Origin: Lewinellaceae bacterium
GTDB lineage: Bacteria > Bacteroidota > Bacteroidia > Chitinophagales > Saprospiraceae
Assembly (NCBI GenBank): GCA_020636435.1
Contig: JACJXX010000001.1
Span: 3,923,001-3,987,000, forward strand
Direction of reading: 5' to 3'
Length of the DNA: 64,000 nucleotides
Of the stretch, positions 49,828 through 59,058 are shown piece by piece. The position numbers and the translations under genes were made by a program. Within the stretch, counting starts at the first letter, position 1, and each line of letters opens with the position of its first letter. The notes beneath the pieces were generated by a model, which was not told the origin of the DNA, ran no database searches, and worked only from the letters and a program-made list of their open reading frames with translations.

Positions 49828-51702
49828 ATGGCTGATATCATTCAGCTGCTACCCGACGCTATTGCCAACCAGATTGCCGCAGGTGAGGTCATCCAGCGTC
49901 CGGCTTCAGTGGTTAAGGAGTTAATGGAAAATTCGATCGATGCCGGAAGCACGAGTATCAAGCTGGTTGTCAAAGAAGCCGGCAAGACGCTCATTCAGGT
50001 GATCGACAACGGCTGCGGCATGACCGAGACAGACGCCCGCATGTCGTTCGAACGGCACGCCACGTCCAAAATCCGGCAGGCCAAAGACCTGTTCGCCATC
50101 CGCACCATGGGTTTCCGGGGAGAAGCGATGGCATCTATCGCCGCCATCGCCCACGTGGAGATGCGCACCCGGCGGCAGTCCGACGAACTGGGTACGCTGC
50201 TCCAGTTGGAAGGCTCGGAGGTGAAGAGCCAGGAAGCCTGCCAGTGCGCTGCGGGCACCGCCATATCGGTAAAGAACCTCTTTTTCAACGTGCCGGCGCG
50301 CCGCAACTTCCTCAAGTCCAATTCCCTGGAGATGCGCTACATCATCGACGAATTCCAGCGCATCGCCATTGCCAATGCAGATGTTTTCTTTTCCCTGCAC
50401 CACAACGGCTCGGAAGTATTCCACCTGCCGCCCAGCAACCTCCGCCAGCGCCTGATCGGCATATTCGGGGCCAATTCCAACAAAAAACTGGTGCCGGTAG
50501 CGGAAGAAACGGATATCCTGAAACTCTCCGGCTTTGTGGGCAAGCCTGAATTTGCCAAAAAAACCAGAGGGGAGCAATACTTTTACGTCAACAACCGCTT
50601 TATAAAAAGCTCTTACCTCAACCACGCCGTGGCCAGCGCCTACGAAAAGCTGCTGCCGCAGGATACGTATCCGCTCTATGTCATCTTCATGGATACCGAC
50701 CCGGCGCGCATCGACATCAACGTGCATCCCACCAAGCAGGAGATCAAATTCGAGGATGAACGGCTGGTCTACAACTACCTCAAAGTGGCCGTCCGCCATT
50801 CCCTGGGTCAATACAGCATCATGCCTACCCTCGATTTCGATACCAATACCAACTTCGGCCGCTCCGCCCAGATCAAGCCCAGGCCCCGGCGCGACGAGAC
50901 AGTGCGCTCCGCCGGCTCCTCGCCCACTCCTTCCAACCGCCCCACGCCGGCCGGAGACAGCGCCCAGCGCGCCAACAACCTCAAAAACTGGCAGGAATTA
51001 TACGAAGGGCTGGAAGAATTCGACCAGGCGGGAAAAACGGACGGCGCCAGCGCTACTCCGCTAACCCTGGAAAGCAACTGGCACCAGGAGCCAACGCAGG
51101 CGGAAGGTACGGGCACAACCGGCATAGAACAGCAGCAGCGAAAAGAACCGTATCAGGTGCACAATACGTACATCATCAGCCAGATCAAATCGGGCGTATT
51201 GCTGATCGACCAGCAGTCGGCCCACGAACGCATCCTCTACGAACGTTTTCTCGACGTGCTGAAACAACAGAAGGCCTCTACCCAAAACCAGTTGTTCCCC
51301 CGCACGCTGACCCTCTCCCCGAACGACGCCACCCTGCTCAAGGAAATCCTCCAACAGGTCAACCTGCTGGGCTTCGACGTTCAGGAGTTTGGCGTCAATA
51401 CTTTTGTGATCAACGGGCTGCCGTCGGAAATGGCCGGGAAACAGGACGAAGTCGAAGTGATAGAATCGCTGCTGGAGCAGTATAAGCGGGATATGGATAT
51501 GAAACTCGATACCCGGGAGCACATCGCGCGCGCCATGGCCCGCAGCGCCGCCATTAAGCGGGGGCAACTGCTCAGCACCGCCGAGATGCAGGCGCTGATC
51601 GACCAGCTGTTTGCCTGCCAGGCGCCTTTCAAGACCCCCACGGGCCGCAATTGCTTCATCACCTTCGAGTTGGACGAGCTGGCCAAACGATTTGAAGGTT
51701 GA
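49828..51702 (+). CDS. mutL: DNA mismatch repair protein MutL
   Basis: A 624-aa protein. The GHKL ATPase is clear: E-L-M-E-N-S-I-D-A-G (31-40), D-N-G-C-G-M (70-75) and F-R-G-E-A-M-A-S-I (93-101). A Pro/Ser-rich linker spans about 350-425, and the C-terminal dimerisation domain follows. In the position of the endonuclease motif DQHAxxE it reads D-Q-Q-S-A-H-E-R-I-L-Y-E (about 461-472), so the His is Gln. The late metal motif is also unlike C-P-H-G-R-P. Nicking activity is therefore uncertain. It links MutS recognition to downstream repair. Confidence 0.93.
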   Translation: MADIIQLLPDAIANQIAAGEVIQRPASVVKELMENSIDAGSTSIKLVVKEAGKTLIQVIDNGCGMTETDARMSFERHATSKIRQAKDLFAIRTMGFRGEAMASIAAIAHVEMRTRRQSDELGTLLQLEGSEVKSQEACQCAAGTAISVKNLFFNVPARRNFLKSNSLEMRYIIDEFQRIAIANADVFFSLHHNGSEVFHLPPSNLRQRLIGIFGANSNKKLVPVAEETDILKLSGFVGKPEFAKKTRGEQYFYVNNRFIKSSYLNHAVASAYEKLLPQDTYPLYVIFMDTDPARIDINVHPTKQEIKFEDERLVYNYLKVAVRHSLGQYSIMPTLDFDTNTNFGRSAQIKPRPRRDETVRSAGSSPTPSNRPTPAGDSAQRANNLKNWQELYEGLEEFDQAGKTDGASATPLTLESNWHQEPTQAEGTGTTGIEQQQRKEPYQVHNTYIISQIKSGVLLIDQQSAHERILYERFLDVLKQQKASTQNQLFPRTLTLSPNDATLLKEILQQVNLLGFDVQEFGVNTFVINGLPSEMAGKQDEVEVIESLLEQYKRDMDMKLDTREHIARAMARSAAIKRGQLLSTAEMQALIDQLFACQAPFKTPTGRNCFITFELDELAKRFEG

Positions 51703-51741
51703 AGTGTTCCTTTATCATAATTTACTTACAGCCGTACTTTT

Positions 51742-52392
51742 ATGTTTAGGATAACCGACGTTGTTAAGCACCTGCTCATCATCAATGTACTGATGTACTT
51801 CGCCACCCTGCTGATGGGCGAGCCCTCCTGGGGCGCTTCGATCGACAATATGGAATGGGGCCGTTACCAACTGGCGATCTTCTACCCTACCTCTCCGTTC
51901 TTTCAGCCCTACCAGATCGTTACGCACATGTTCATGCATGCCGATATTACGCACTTGTTTTTCAATATGTTCGGCCTGTTCATGTTCGGTCCTCCGCTGG
52001 AGGCGGCCCTGGGGCCCAAGCGGTTTTTGTATTTTTACTTTTTCACCGGCTTCGGCGCCTTGGCGCTCCACCTGTTCGTCAAATTCATCGAGCTGAATTA
52101 CCTCGGCGCCGACCCGATCATCATACATTATCCGGCATTGGGAGCCTCCGGCGCCATCTTCGGCCTGCTGGCCGGTTTCGGGACGCTTTTCCCCAATCAG
52201 GTCATACAGCTGCTCTTCCCCCCCATTCCGATGAAAGCCAAATACTTCGTGCTCATCTACGGGGGCATCGAATTGTTCATGGGCTTCGGCGGGGTTGGTT
52301 CCGGCGTTGCGCATTTTGCTCACGTAGGAGGCGCCATATTTGGATTCTTGTTAATTTTGTACTGGCAAAGGTATGGATCCAGGTTGTTGTAG
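51742..52392 (+). CDS. Rhomboid family intramembrane serine protease 1
   Basis: A 216-aa, six-helix rhomboid. The catalytic pair is Ser136 (L-G-A-S-G-A) and His194 (A-H-F-A-H-V-G-G). The H-M-F-M-H-A-D-x-x-H-L-F-F-N-M motif of helix 2 is also present (residues about 60-75). It cleaves membrane proteins within the bilayer. It follows mutL by 39 bases and precedes a second rhomboid gene. Confidence 0.92.
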   Translation: MFRITDVVKHLLIINVLMYFATLLMGEPSWGASIDNMEWGRYQLAIFYPTSPFFQPYQIVTHMFMHADITHLFFNMFGLFMFGPPLEAALGPKRFLYFYFFTGFGALALHLFVKFIELNYLGADPIIIHYPALGASGAIFGLLAGFGTLFPNQVIQLLFPPIPMKAKYFVLIYGGIELFMGFGGVGSGVAHFAHVGGAIFGFLLILYWQRYGSRLL

Positions 52393-52526
52393 CGTGCTGA
52401 AACCACTTTACCCCAGAGTTGTTTCATAGAAAGCCGCCAACTTCTGATCGAAAGTATTTGCCGGAATCGGCAGAAAGGCCTATTTTAAGAAGCCTTTTTA
52501 AATAACAACCTGAACAGCGAAGAATA

Positions 52527-53486
52527 ATGTTGCAGTCAATCTGGGATGATGTCAAGCGGGAATTCAGCTACGGTAATATGGTCACCCGTATTATCATCAT
52601 CAATATCATCGTATTTGTCGTCGTAAACCTTACCGACCTTTTTCTGTTTATCGGCAACGGCGGCAAGCCCTCTCCTTTTTACGAGACTTTCCTCCACTTT
52701 TTTTGTTTGTCTTCCGACTGGAAGTTCCTGCTAACCCACCCCTGGGGCATTTTCACCAGCATGTTTTTGCACGAGGGCTTCTGGCACATCCTCTGGAACA
52801 TGCTGTTCATGTACTGGTTTGGCCGCATCGTGAGCGATTTCATCGGCAACCAGCGCATCCTGCCCATCTATTTGCTGGGGGGCATTGCCGGAGGATTTTT
52901 GTACATCGCTTCTGCCAACCTGCTGCCTTACAGTGGGGGGGGGGGCAGTTTTGCCCTCGGCGCTTCCGGCGCCGTGATGGCCATCGTGGTGGCCGCCGGG
53001 GCTATTGCGCCGGACTACATCATGCGCCTGCTGTTCATCGGCGACGTCAAGCTGAAATACATCGTCGGCGTGCTGGTGTTCCTCGACCTGATCCTGATCC
53101 CCAAAGGGGGCAACACGGGGGGGCACTTTGCCCACCTGGGCGGGGCGGCCTTCGGCTGGTTCTTCGTCTTCCAGCTCCGGAACGGGAACGACTGGTCGGC
53201 GCCGGTCAATAATGTGATGGACAGCATCAGCAGTTTCTTCCGCAGCCTGTTCAGCGGCAACCGCGGCAGCCGCCCCAAGGTGGTCTACCGCAACCCCAAC
53301 CGGACCGCCACCCGCAGCCGGAGCCGCAGCAGCCGGCAGGACAACCGCGGCGAAGCCGCCTCCGACAGCAACAACAAAGCCTACCAGGAACGCCTCGACG
53401 CCATACTCGACAAGATTAAAAAGTCGGGCTACGAAAGCCTTTCCAAGGAAGAGAAAGAATTCCTTTTCAATGCCAGCAAAAAGTAA
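52527..53486 (+). CDS. Rhomboid family intramembrane serine protease 2, with basic C-terminal tail
   Basis: A 319-aa rhomboid. Catalytic Ser147 (L-G-A-S-G-A) and His203 (H-F-A-H-L-G-G) are present, and the W-H-I-L-W-N-M motif lies near residue 90. After the membrane domain comes a cytoplasmic tail of about 90 residues rich in Arg and Ser (T-R-S-R-S-R-S-S-R), ending in a helical segment. Codons 137-140 are a run of 11 G (52935-52945), where slippage would truncate the protein before the active site. The gene overlaps the next one by 17 bases. Confidence 0.9.
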   Translation: MLQSIWDDVKREFSYGNMVTRIIIINIIVFVVVNLTDLFLFIGNGGKPSPFYETFLHFFCLSSDWKFLLTHPWGIFTSMFLHEGFWHILWNMLFMYWFGRIVSDFIGNQRILPIYLLGGIAGGFLYIASANLLPYSGGGGSFALGASGAVMAIVVAAGAIAPDYIMRLLFIGDVKLKYIVGVLVFLDLILIPKGGNTGGHFAHLGGAAFGWFFVFQLRNGNDWSAPVNNVMDSISSFFRSLFSGNRGSRPKVVYRNPNRTATRSRSRSSRQDNRGEAASDSNNKAYQERLDAILDKIKKSGYESLSKEEKEFLFNASKK

Positions 53487-54540
53487 ATTCTACCGCTTCC
53501 TGCGGTGGATCAATATACTGCTCATCCTGGTTACCCTGCTCGCCTACCTGGCGCCTTATGTGAGCCCGGTCGTTTTCTGGCCCATATCCTTCGCCGGGCT
53601 GCTCTATCCCTGGCTGCTGCTCGGCAACATCCTGTGCATCATCGGCTGGCTGGCCCTGAGGAAATATTACTTCCTTTTTTCCCTGGGCTGCATCCTGCTG
53701 GGATGGAGCCACTTTCAGTCTTATATCGGCTTGCATTTTGGCCCAAGGAACTACCCGGAAGGCAGCATCCGCGTTATGACCTTCAACTCCTTTGGGTTTC
53801 ACCACGGAGGCAAGGCCGGCGCCCGCTTCACGCTGGAGGAACTGCCTGGCTCCTTTCCTTTGGAAGGCATGGACATCATCTGCTTCCAGGAATTTCCCTC
53901 GCCGCGCCGGGCCAACTATTTTGTCGACTACATCAGGGCCAACAGCCCGCTGAAGAATGTCGTATTTCAAAAAGGGGGGAGCCTGGCCATCTTCTCCCGG
54001 TTTCCAGTCAAAGCAAAAGACACCCATTACTTCCCCAACCGGGTCAACGGCTATCAGTACGCCGACCTGGAAATTAACGGGCGCATGGTTCGCCTGTTCA
54101 ACATCCACCTCCAGTCCAACTCGGTGGCAGGCATTGCCGACCAGGTGGCGGAAGAGGGCGCCAACCTGCAGGATAAAAAAACCTGGCTGCGCATCCGCGG
54201 CATGATGGGGCGCTACAAACGGACCGCCATCCTGCGGGCGGAACAAGCTCAGGAAGTGGTGGAAAAAATAAAGGAAAGCCCCTATCCGGTGTTGCTGTGC
54301 GGAGATTTTAACGAGATTCCGCAATCTTATGCCTACCATACCCTTTCCCAGGGCTTGCAGGACGCCTTCAAAGCCCGCGGCAGCGGCCTGGGCGTCACCT
54401 ACAACGGCAGGATACCCGCGCTGCGGATCGACTATGTGATGGCCGGGCCGGAGTTTGAGGTGCTGGGGCATCAGATCGGGCGGGCGAAGTTCTCGGATCA
54501 CTTTCCGGTGTTCGGGGTGGTGCGGCTGATTGGCGAATGA
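53470..54540 (+). CDS. Membrane-anchored endonuclease/exonuclease/phosphatase (EEP) family protein
   Basis: A 356-aa protein with two or three N-terminal helices (residues 12-85) and an EEP domain from about 97 on. Active-site motifs are V-M-T-F-N-S near 99, C-F-Q-E-F near 138, N-I-H-L-Q-S-N near 213, C-G-D-F-N-E-I-P near 277 and the terminal S-D-H-F-P-V. The fold cuts phosphodiesters in nucleic acids, lipids or inositol phosphates; a membrane-tethered form outside the cytoplasm suggests lipid or extracellular DNA as substrate. It overlaps rhomboid 2 by 17 bases. Confidence 0.9.
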   Translation: MPAKSKFYRFLRWINILLILVTLLAYLAPYVSPVVFWPISFAGLLYPWLLLGNILCIIGWLALRKYYFLFSLGCILLGWSHFQSYIGLHFGPRNYPEGSIRVMTFNSFGFHHGGKAGARFTLEELPGSFPLEGMDIICFQEFPSPRRANYFVDYIRANSPLKNVVFQKGGSLAIFSRFPVKAKDTHYFPNRVNGYQYADLEINGRMVRLFNIHLQSNSVAGIADQVAEEGANLQDKKTWLRIRGMMGRYKRTAILRAEQAQEVVEKIKESPYPVLLCGDFNEIPQSYAYHTLSQGLQDAFKARGSGLGVTYNGRIPALRIDYVMAGPEFEVLGHQIGRAKFSDHFPVFGVVRLIGE

Positions 54541-54620
54541 GGGGCGGGCGTTAGGGATTTGGAACGCGGATTGGGAGCCTGTTGGAAAAGCACTTCAAAG
54601 TATTTACCTTGGCGTTAGTA

Positions 54621-54848
54621 ATGCAGTTTAAAAAGGAATTGCACCAAAAAGTAGAAGGTTTTGATATTTTATTAAGCGGGGAACAGCCATACTTTAAAGA
54701 AACCGGCTTGTTAAAAGATTCAATCATCCGCCTTGGTTTTCTTGCCGTTTTACCTTCGAATCAAATCCTTGGCAAGATCGGGGCAGTTCCATCAGAAATC
54801 ATTAAGCTTGCCCTGGAAAGGCTAAGCTATAAGGGAAATGCGGCTTAA
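54621..54848 (+). CDS. Small hypothetical protein
   Basis: A 75-aa frame from the ATG at 54621 (an in-frame TTG at 54582 would give 88 aa). Codon use is more AT-rich than that of its neighbours, and no motif is recognised. It ends two bases before the convergent lipoprotein gene. It may be a remnant or a small transferred gene. Confidence 0.4.
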   Translation: MQFKKELHQKVEGFDILLSGEQPYFKETGLLKDSIIRLGFLAVLPSNQILGKIGAVPSEIIKLALERLSYKGNAA

Positions 54849-54850
54849 GT

Positions 54851-55864
54851 TCACTGATCCAAATCCAACTTCCACTCCTCCCCCGTTTCGGTATGGTACA
54901 ATACCATATTGGTCGTGAAATAAACCTGGGCTGTATCCGGCCAGGAATAATCCCGCTTGCCCAGGATCAGCCAGGAAGAGTCGTCCGGGTCTACGACTGG
55001 ATAATAATAATACACGTTCTCGCAAGTCTCCTTTATAGGCTCTACTTCTCCAGTGGAGATATGAATTCGGTAAAGGCCTTCACGGCCAAATGCGCCAAAC
55101 AGGGTATTATCGCTTTCCCAGGCCAAGGCTAGAGGCCCGCCTATACCCATCCCCCCAGTCTCGGTTACTTCCGTCAAACCTCCAGTAGAAAGGTTCAGGA
55201 TGGCTATTCTGGAATGGTTAGCAGAAACTTCACTGTCCAGGGACAAAGCAATGCGGTTGCCCCGCCCCGCTATGGCGTGGCAATCGAGTGCAAAGCTATC
55301 CAACACTGCTCCATCAATAGATACCAGATAGGCAATGTCCTTGAAGCGCGCTCGGTAAAAAAAGGCCTCACCGCCCAAGCACCAGTCGAAAAGGTCGTGA
55401 GCAACCAAGCTGGATACAGCCTTCAAACTATCCCCTTGCAAGGTTGCCCTGTACATCAAGCCGTCGAAGGTTCTGCGGAAGATCATCCAGCCTTGCTCAT
55501 TAACTTTGGGTTGGCTTTTTACCTTATCCAAAATGAATTGTTTTCTTCCGGAACAGGTATCAACTTTCCATATTTCTGACCCTTCATTACTTGTAGCGGA
55601 CTCTTCCCGGTTAATCAGATACAGCCATTCATCCGGATTAACAGGGTTTTTGCCGATTAGCGAATAACCCAGGCCTACCCGGTGATAAATATAGCTGGGG
55701 CCCGACAAGTCCGGGAAATCCAAACAGGTATCGGCAGGTAGCAGGCTGGCGTAGAGGGTACTGTTGCATTGCTTGTCCGGGGGAGTGAAAACAGCATCGT
55801 CCTCTTTAGAGCAGGCGCTGAATGCCCATATCGCGATGAGGGATAAAATTATATTTTGTTTCAT
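54851..55864 (-). CDS. Lipoprotein with predicted beta-propeller
   Basis: A 337-aa protein. The lipobox F-S-A-C at residues 15-18 predicts lipid anchoring. The remainder consists of beta-strand repeats with phrases such as S-E-I-W-K-V-D-T and G-L-Y-R-I-H-I-S-T-G-E-V-E, as in TolB/WD-like propellers of Bacteroidota. No catalytic motif. It starts 12 bases after the end of the upstream subtilase gene and is probably co-transcribed with it. Confidence 0.75.
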   Translation of the reverse strand: MKQNIILSLIAIWAFSACSKEDDAVFTPPDKQCNSTLYASLLPADTCLDFPDLSGPSYIYHRVGLGYSLIGKNPVNPDEWLYLINREESATSNEGSEIWKVDTCSGRKQFILDKVKSQPKVNEQGWMIFRRTFDGLMYRATLQGDSLKAVSSLVAHDLFDWCLGGEAFFYRARFKDIAYLVSIDGAVLDSFALDCHAIAGRGNRIALSLDSEVSANHSRIAILNLSTGGLTEVTETGGMGIGGPLALAWESDNTLFGAFGREGLYRIHISTGEVEPIKETCENVYYYYPVVDPDDSSWLILGKRDYSWPDTAQVYFTTNMVLYHTETGEEWKLDLDQ

Positions 55865-55876
55865 AGCTTTACTGTT

Positions 55877-58717
55877 TTACCAGCTTGACAGAAAAGTTCT
55901 GCTGCCCCGACCGGGCACGGCAGAAAAGTGCAGGACGCGGTTTTCCTGGATGAATTCCAGCGCCGCTCCCGCGTTCAGCCTGCCCCAAGCGGTTCTCTGG
56001 TCGTAGAAGGGGGATTCCAGGTCATCGGCCGTGTACTGCATGATATGCTCCAGGTCTTCTACCGACAACCGTACCTGCTCGCTGGCAGAGGCCAACAGGG
56101 CAGCGACGCCGGTGGCGTGGGGCGCAGCGGCGGAGGTGCCCGTATGGCCGCCATAACCCTGGTCTGCATTGGTCGTTGTCTTGATCAACCCGCCACTGCC
56201 GGGAGCGAGCAGGTCCATGGGGTCTCCATACATTGAGGAATAGCTGTCATCACCCGGGCCAGGATAGTCTGGGTCGCCATTTTCTTCATACTTCAACTCC
56301 CCGTCAGTCCCGGTCGAACCCACACATATAGTGATTTCATCATCAAAACTGCAAGGATATTGCGTTAGCGTAAGGTCTCCTCCATCAAAGCCATTGCCCC
56401 GGGATGCAATCAAAGATACGCCGGCGCGGAACGCGAGGTTCACCGCTTCTTCCAACAGCCCAACATCATTGGCAGAAGAACCGTCATCCTGAACGGAGAG
56501 GCTGTTATTCGCCAGCCCGATCATCGGGCTGCCGTTGGCCCGCAGAGCATATAAAAGAGCATCGGCATACTTCGAGATCGCCCACATATTTTGAATCGTC
56601 AGTACTCTAAACCCCAACAGGGTAACGCCAGGAGAACCGGTATCTCCGCCGGCAATGCCTGCAATGCCGATATCATTGCCCCGTATGGCGCCAATGATGC
56701 CTGCTCCCCGGGTGCCATGAGAGGTCGAATCCTCTGATGTCGTAATGACATTTTGACTGCTTCCGTTTACAAAGTCCCAGGATTCTTCTACTACCGAGCC
56801 ATAACCGAAATCTTCGTGCTGGTAAAAAATGCCGGAATCAAAAAGGCCCACTTTTACCTCCGGCTTGCCGGTGCTGTGATCCCAGGCAGGCAGGATATTT
56901 ATGGAAGCCTCTTCCGAGTAATCAGTATTGGGCGTATCCCACAATGAATGCTGTTCGTCGCACAGCGGGTCTTCGCAATCCGCATTGCCGGTGCCGACAA
57001 AATTGGGATGGGCGTAGATTATCCTTCCGGCACTGATGCTGTCCAGCCCGGCGCTGACGGCGAGTTCGTTTTTTCCGGTGGTGCAGTTTTTCAACAGCAT
57101 CGTCGTCCAGAATGGAGGGATGTATAGCGGGTTCCCATCCAGGGTGGTGATACAAAGCTCTTCTGTTGTCAGCCCGGGGAACACCTTGACCAATTGGCAA
57201 TCACAAACCTCTTGCCCGGGGGCAGGCTCCAGCAGTTGTTCCATTTCATTCAACAGGGCGGTATCCGTCACCACTTCGCAAAGCGGGCCGTAGTGCAATT
57301 TTGTGTTGTCTACAAAACTGCTATCCAATACAGGGGAGGCAAAGCGGATGATGACTTCTCCTTTGATGTAATGGGGGATGGAGTCTTCCGAAAAGACCAC
57401 CTCTCTATCCAAATCCAGCTCTTCCAAGGCCTTCAGTACGTACTTTTGAGACTCTACCTCCTGAACGGCCCCGGAGAACAGGAGCCTTCCCTGGCCGTCG
57501 GCCAAGAGGGAAAAAGATTGCCGTTCGGGGTTGGCCACCAGCCCGGCCTTTACTTCCCACAACTGCCCGGCTTCTTTATCGAAGCGGGTGATCACCAGTT
57601 CTTTATCGCCTCCTGCTTGTGCCTCGCCTGCCGCATATATGTCCCCGTCGGCGGCAAGCCGGATGGCGCGGGCGGCGGCTTTGCTGGCCGGCTGGTTGTT
57701 TACCCTCTGGTGCTCTATCGATAAGTCGCCGGCAGAAGAAAAAGAAGCCACGTACATATCCTGCCCGCCTTGGCGGTTGGCGCGGTATCCGCCCAGGTAA
57801 ACAGCCGCGTCCTCAGGAGAAAAGACCGTGCTGAAAACAACATCGTCTCCAAAACCGCTGTCTATTTCTTTTGCCCATTCCAACTCGAAGCTGGCATCGA
57901 GCTTTATCAATTGCATGTCCAGCCCGCCTGCTTCAGAAGTTTTGGCGCCGCTGAAGTAATAGTTGCCCTGGCTGTCTTTTTCGCAATACACCCCTTTTTC
58001 ATAATCCAGTTTGAGGAAAGGGTATCTGTAATCGCTTCCCGGCTCTCCGTCGTCAATAGGCAAGCGCCAGGAGAGGATGTCCCAATCCCCATTTGCGTCC
58101 TGGCTGGCGCCCAGTATTTCCACGTTGGATTCGTCAAAAATTTCGATGTCGATGGGGGCGTCGTCTTTCTGGGCATAGTCGTAATACGACTGCCAAACGA
58201 CGTCGCCCTCGTCGCTGGCCATAACCGCCAGGATGTCCTGCCCGCCTTCGGAAGACGAGGACAAGCCGGCAACCATCAGGTTTTCGGCATCGACGCTCAG
58301 AAGCGCCAAGCCATAGTCGTCGAGTTCTTCCGGGCCGTCGATAAGGATATACCAGGATTGATTGCCGGATGTATCAAACTTGGCTACCAAAAGGTCGTAG
58401 CCGTTCGTGCCAGGGCCAACCGCCGCTCCGGCGCAATAGATGTTTCCTTGCCCGTCCAATAGCAAGGCCGTGCCGAAGCTGAAGGATATTCCGCTTGCCT
58501 CCAGGCCGGAGGCCCACAGCAGGTTGCCCTCGCTGTCATGGCCGGCCAGCGAAAACTGTACGCGGCCTGCCGCCTGCTCGTGCCCTACGGTATAAATGTT
58601 TCCGTTTTCTCCTATTTCGCTAACACTCCAGCCGATCTCCGGCAGGCTGCCAAAAGCAGAAGACCAGCTTTCGTTTACAATGACCTGGGCGTGGATGGGA
58701 AGCTTTAAAAAAACCAT
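55877..58717 (-). CDS. Secreted subtilase (S8) with N-terminal propeller; signal peptide interrupted by a C11 tract
   Basis: From the ATG at 58717 it encodes 946 aa. Residues 20-430 are propeller-like repeats (G-N-I-Y-C-A-G, G-D-I-Y-A-A-G-E, F-S-G-A, as in SBBP-type repeats). A propeptide-like region follows, then the S8 domain at about 600-930: Asp near 625 (LFDSG), His near 667 (SHGT) and Ser862 (GTSAAAP). The first 11 residues alone are a poor signal peptide. Upstream in the same frame the codons extend it into a strong hydrophobic signal, but no start codon is available unless the C-run at 58746-58756 gains one base, which joins the ATG at 58773. There is no C-terminal type IX sorting domain. 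The lipoprotein gene follows. Confidence 0.85.
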   Translation of the reverse strand: MVFLKLPIHAQVIVNESWSSAFGSLPEIGWSVSEIGENGNIYTVGHEQAAGRVQFSLAGHDSEGNLLWASGLEASGISFSFGTALLLDGQGNIYCAGAAVGPGTNGYDLLVAKFDTSGNQSWYILIDGPEELDDYGLALLSVDAENLMVAGLSSSSEGGQDILAVMASDEGDVVWQSYYDYAQKDDAPIDIEIFDESNVEILGASQDANGDWDILSWRLPIDDGEPGSDYRYPFLKLDYEKGVYCEKDSQGNYYFSGAKTSEAGGLDMQLIKLDASFELEWAKEIDSGFGDDVVFSTVFSPEDAAVYLGGYRANRQGGQDMYVASFSSAGDLSIEHQRVNNQPASKAAARAIRLAADGDIYAAGEAQAGGDKELVITRFDKEAGQLWEVKAGLVANPERQSFSLLADGQGRLLFSGAVQEVESQKYVLKALEELDLDREVVFSEDSIPHYIKGEVIIRFASPVLDSSFVDNTKLHYGPLCEVVTDTALLNEMEQLLEPAPGQEVCDCQLVKVFPGLTTEELCITTLDGNPLYIPPFWTTMLLKNCTTGKNELAVSAGLDSISAGRIIYAHPNFVGTGNADCEDPLCDEQHSLWDTPNTDYSEEASINILPAWDHSTGKPEVKVGLFDSGIFYQHEDFGYGSVVEESWDFVNGSSQNVITTSEDSTSHGTRGAGIIGAIRGNDIGIAGIAGGDTGSPGVTLLGFRVLTIQNMWAISKYADALLYALRANGSPMIGLANNSLSVQDDGSSANDVGLLEEAVNLAFRAGVSLIASRGNGFDGGDLTLTQYPCSFDDEITICVGSTGTDGELKYEENGDPDYPGPGDDSYSSMYGDPMDLLAPGSGGLIKTTTNADQGYGGHTGTSAAAPHATGVAALLASASEQVRLSVEDLEHIMQYTADDLESPFYDQRTAWGRLNAGAALEFIQENRVLHFSAVPGRGSRTFLSSW

Positions 58718-58745
58718 GGTTATTAAGATAACAATAATTTTACAT

Positions 58746-58756
58746 GGGGGGGGGGG
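58746..58756 (-). repeat. C11 homopolymer between a possible start codon and the subtilase gene
   Basis: Eleven G on the plus strand (C on the coding strand). With 11 C, the frame from the ATG at 58773 stops after about 16 codons. With 12 C it would run through a lysine and about 17 hydrophobic codons straight into the subtilase frame, ending in I-H-A-Q, a normal signal-peptidase site. Confidence 0.85.
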
Positions 58757-58982
58757 TAAGAGCGGTAGTTCATTTTGGAAGTTTTTGGTTATGCAGATAA
58801 AAATACTGAAAAAAATTAAATTTTAGAAATTTTCTCAGACTTTCTTTTTAACCTGACCGGCCGGAAACTGAACTAAACTGCCCATAAGATCGTAATATTT
58901 CCTACAGAATCATAAAATCCCGGCCTCAAACCACTCTTTCTCCCGCAAAGCCCGTATTTTTGCGGGCTAAAAACCTGGCTCA

Positions 58983-59040
58983 TTGCCAAATTTCGTGGGC
59001 CCTTTGCCCCGGCTTTTGTCCGGCCCGCGAAATTTGGCAA
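58983..59040 (+). promoter_or_regulatory. Leader hairpin upstream of cysS
   Basis: TTGCCAAATTTCGTGGGCC (58983-59001) pairs with 59022-59040; 18 of 19 are Watson-Crick and the other is a U-G pair in RNA. The loop is 20 bases. It ends 18 bases before the cysS start and is followed by an A-run, so it might control initiation or be a dispersed palindrome. No T-box is recognised. Confidence 0.6.
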
Positions 59041-59058
59041 AAAAAATCAACCGCCCGA

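Noticed and set aside
55877..56000. Type IX secretion sorting domain at the end of the subtilase
   Set aside because: The protein stops within about 25 residues of the S8 domain, and no conserved C-terminal sandwich motif is seen.
58960..59058. N-terminal extension of CysRS from an upstream start
   Set aside because: It would translate through the leader hairpin, and family members begin at the M-Q-H-K-L-K equivalent at 59059.
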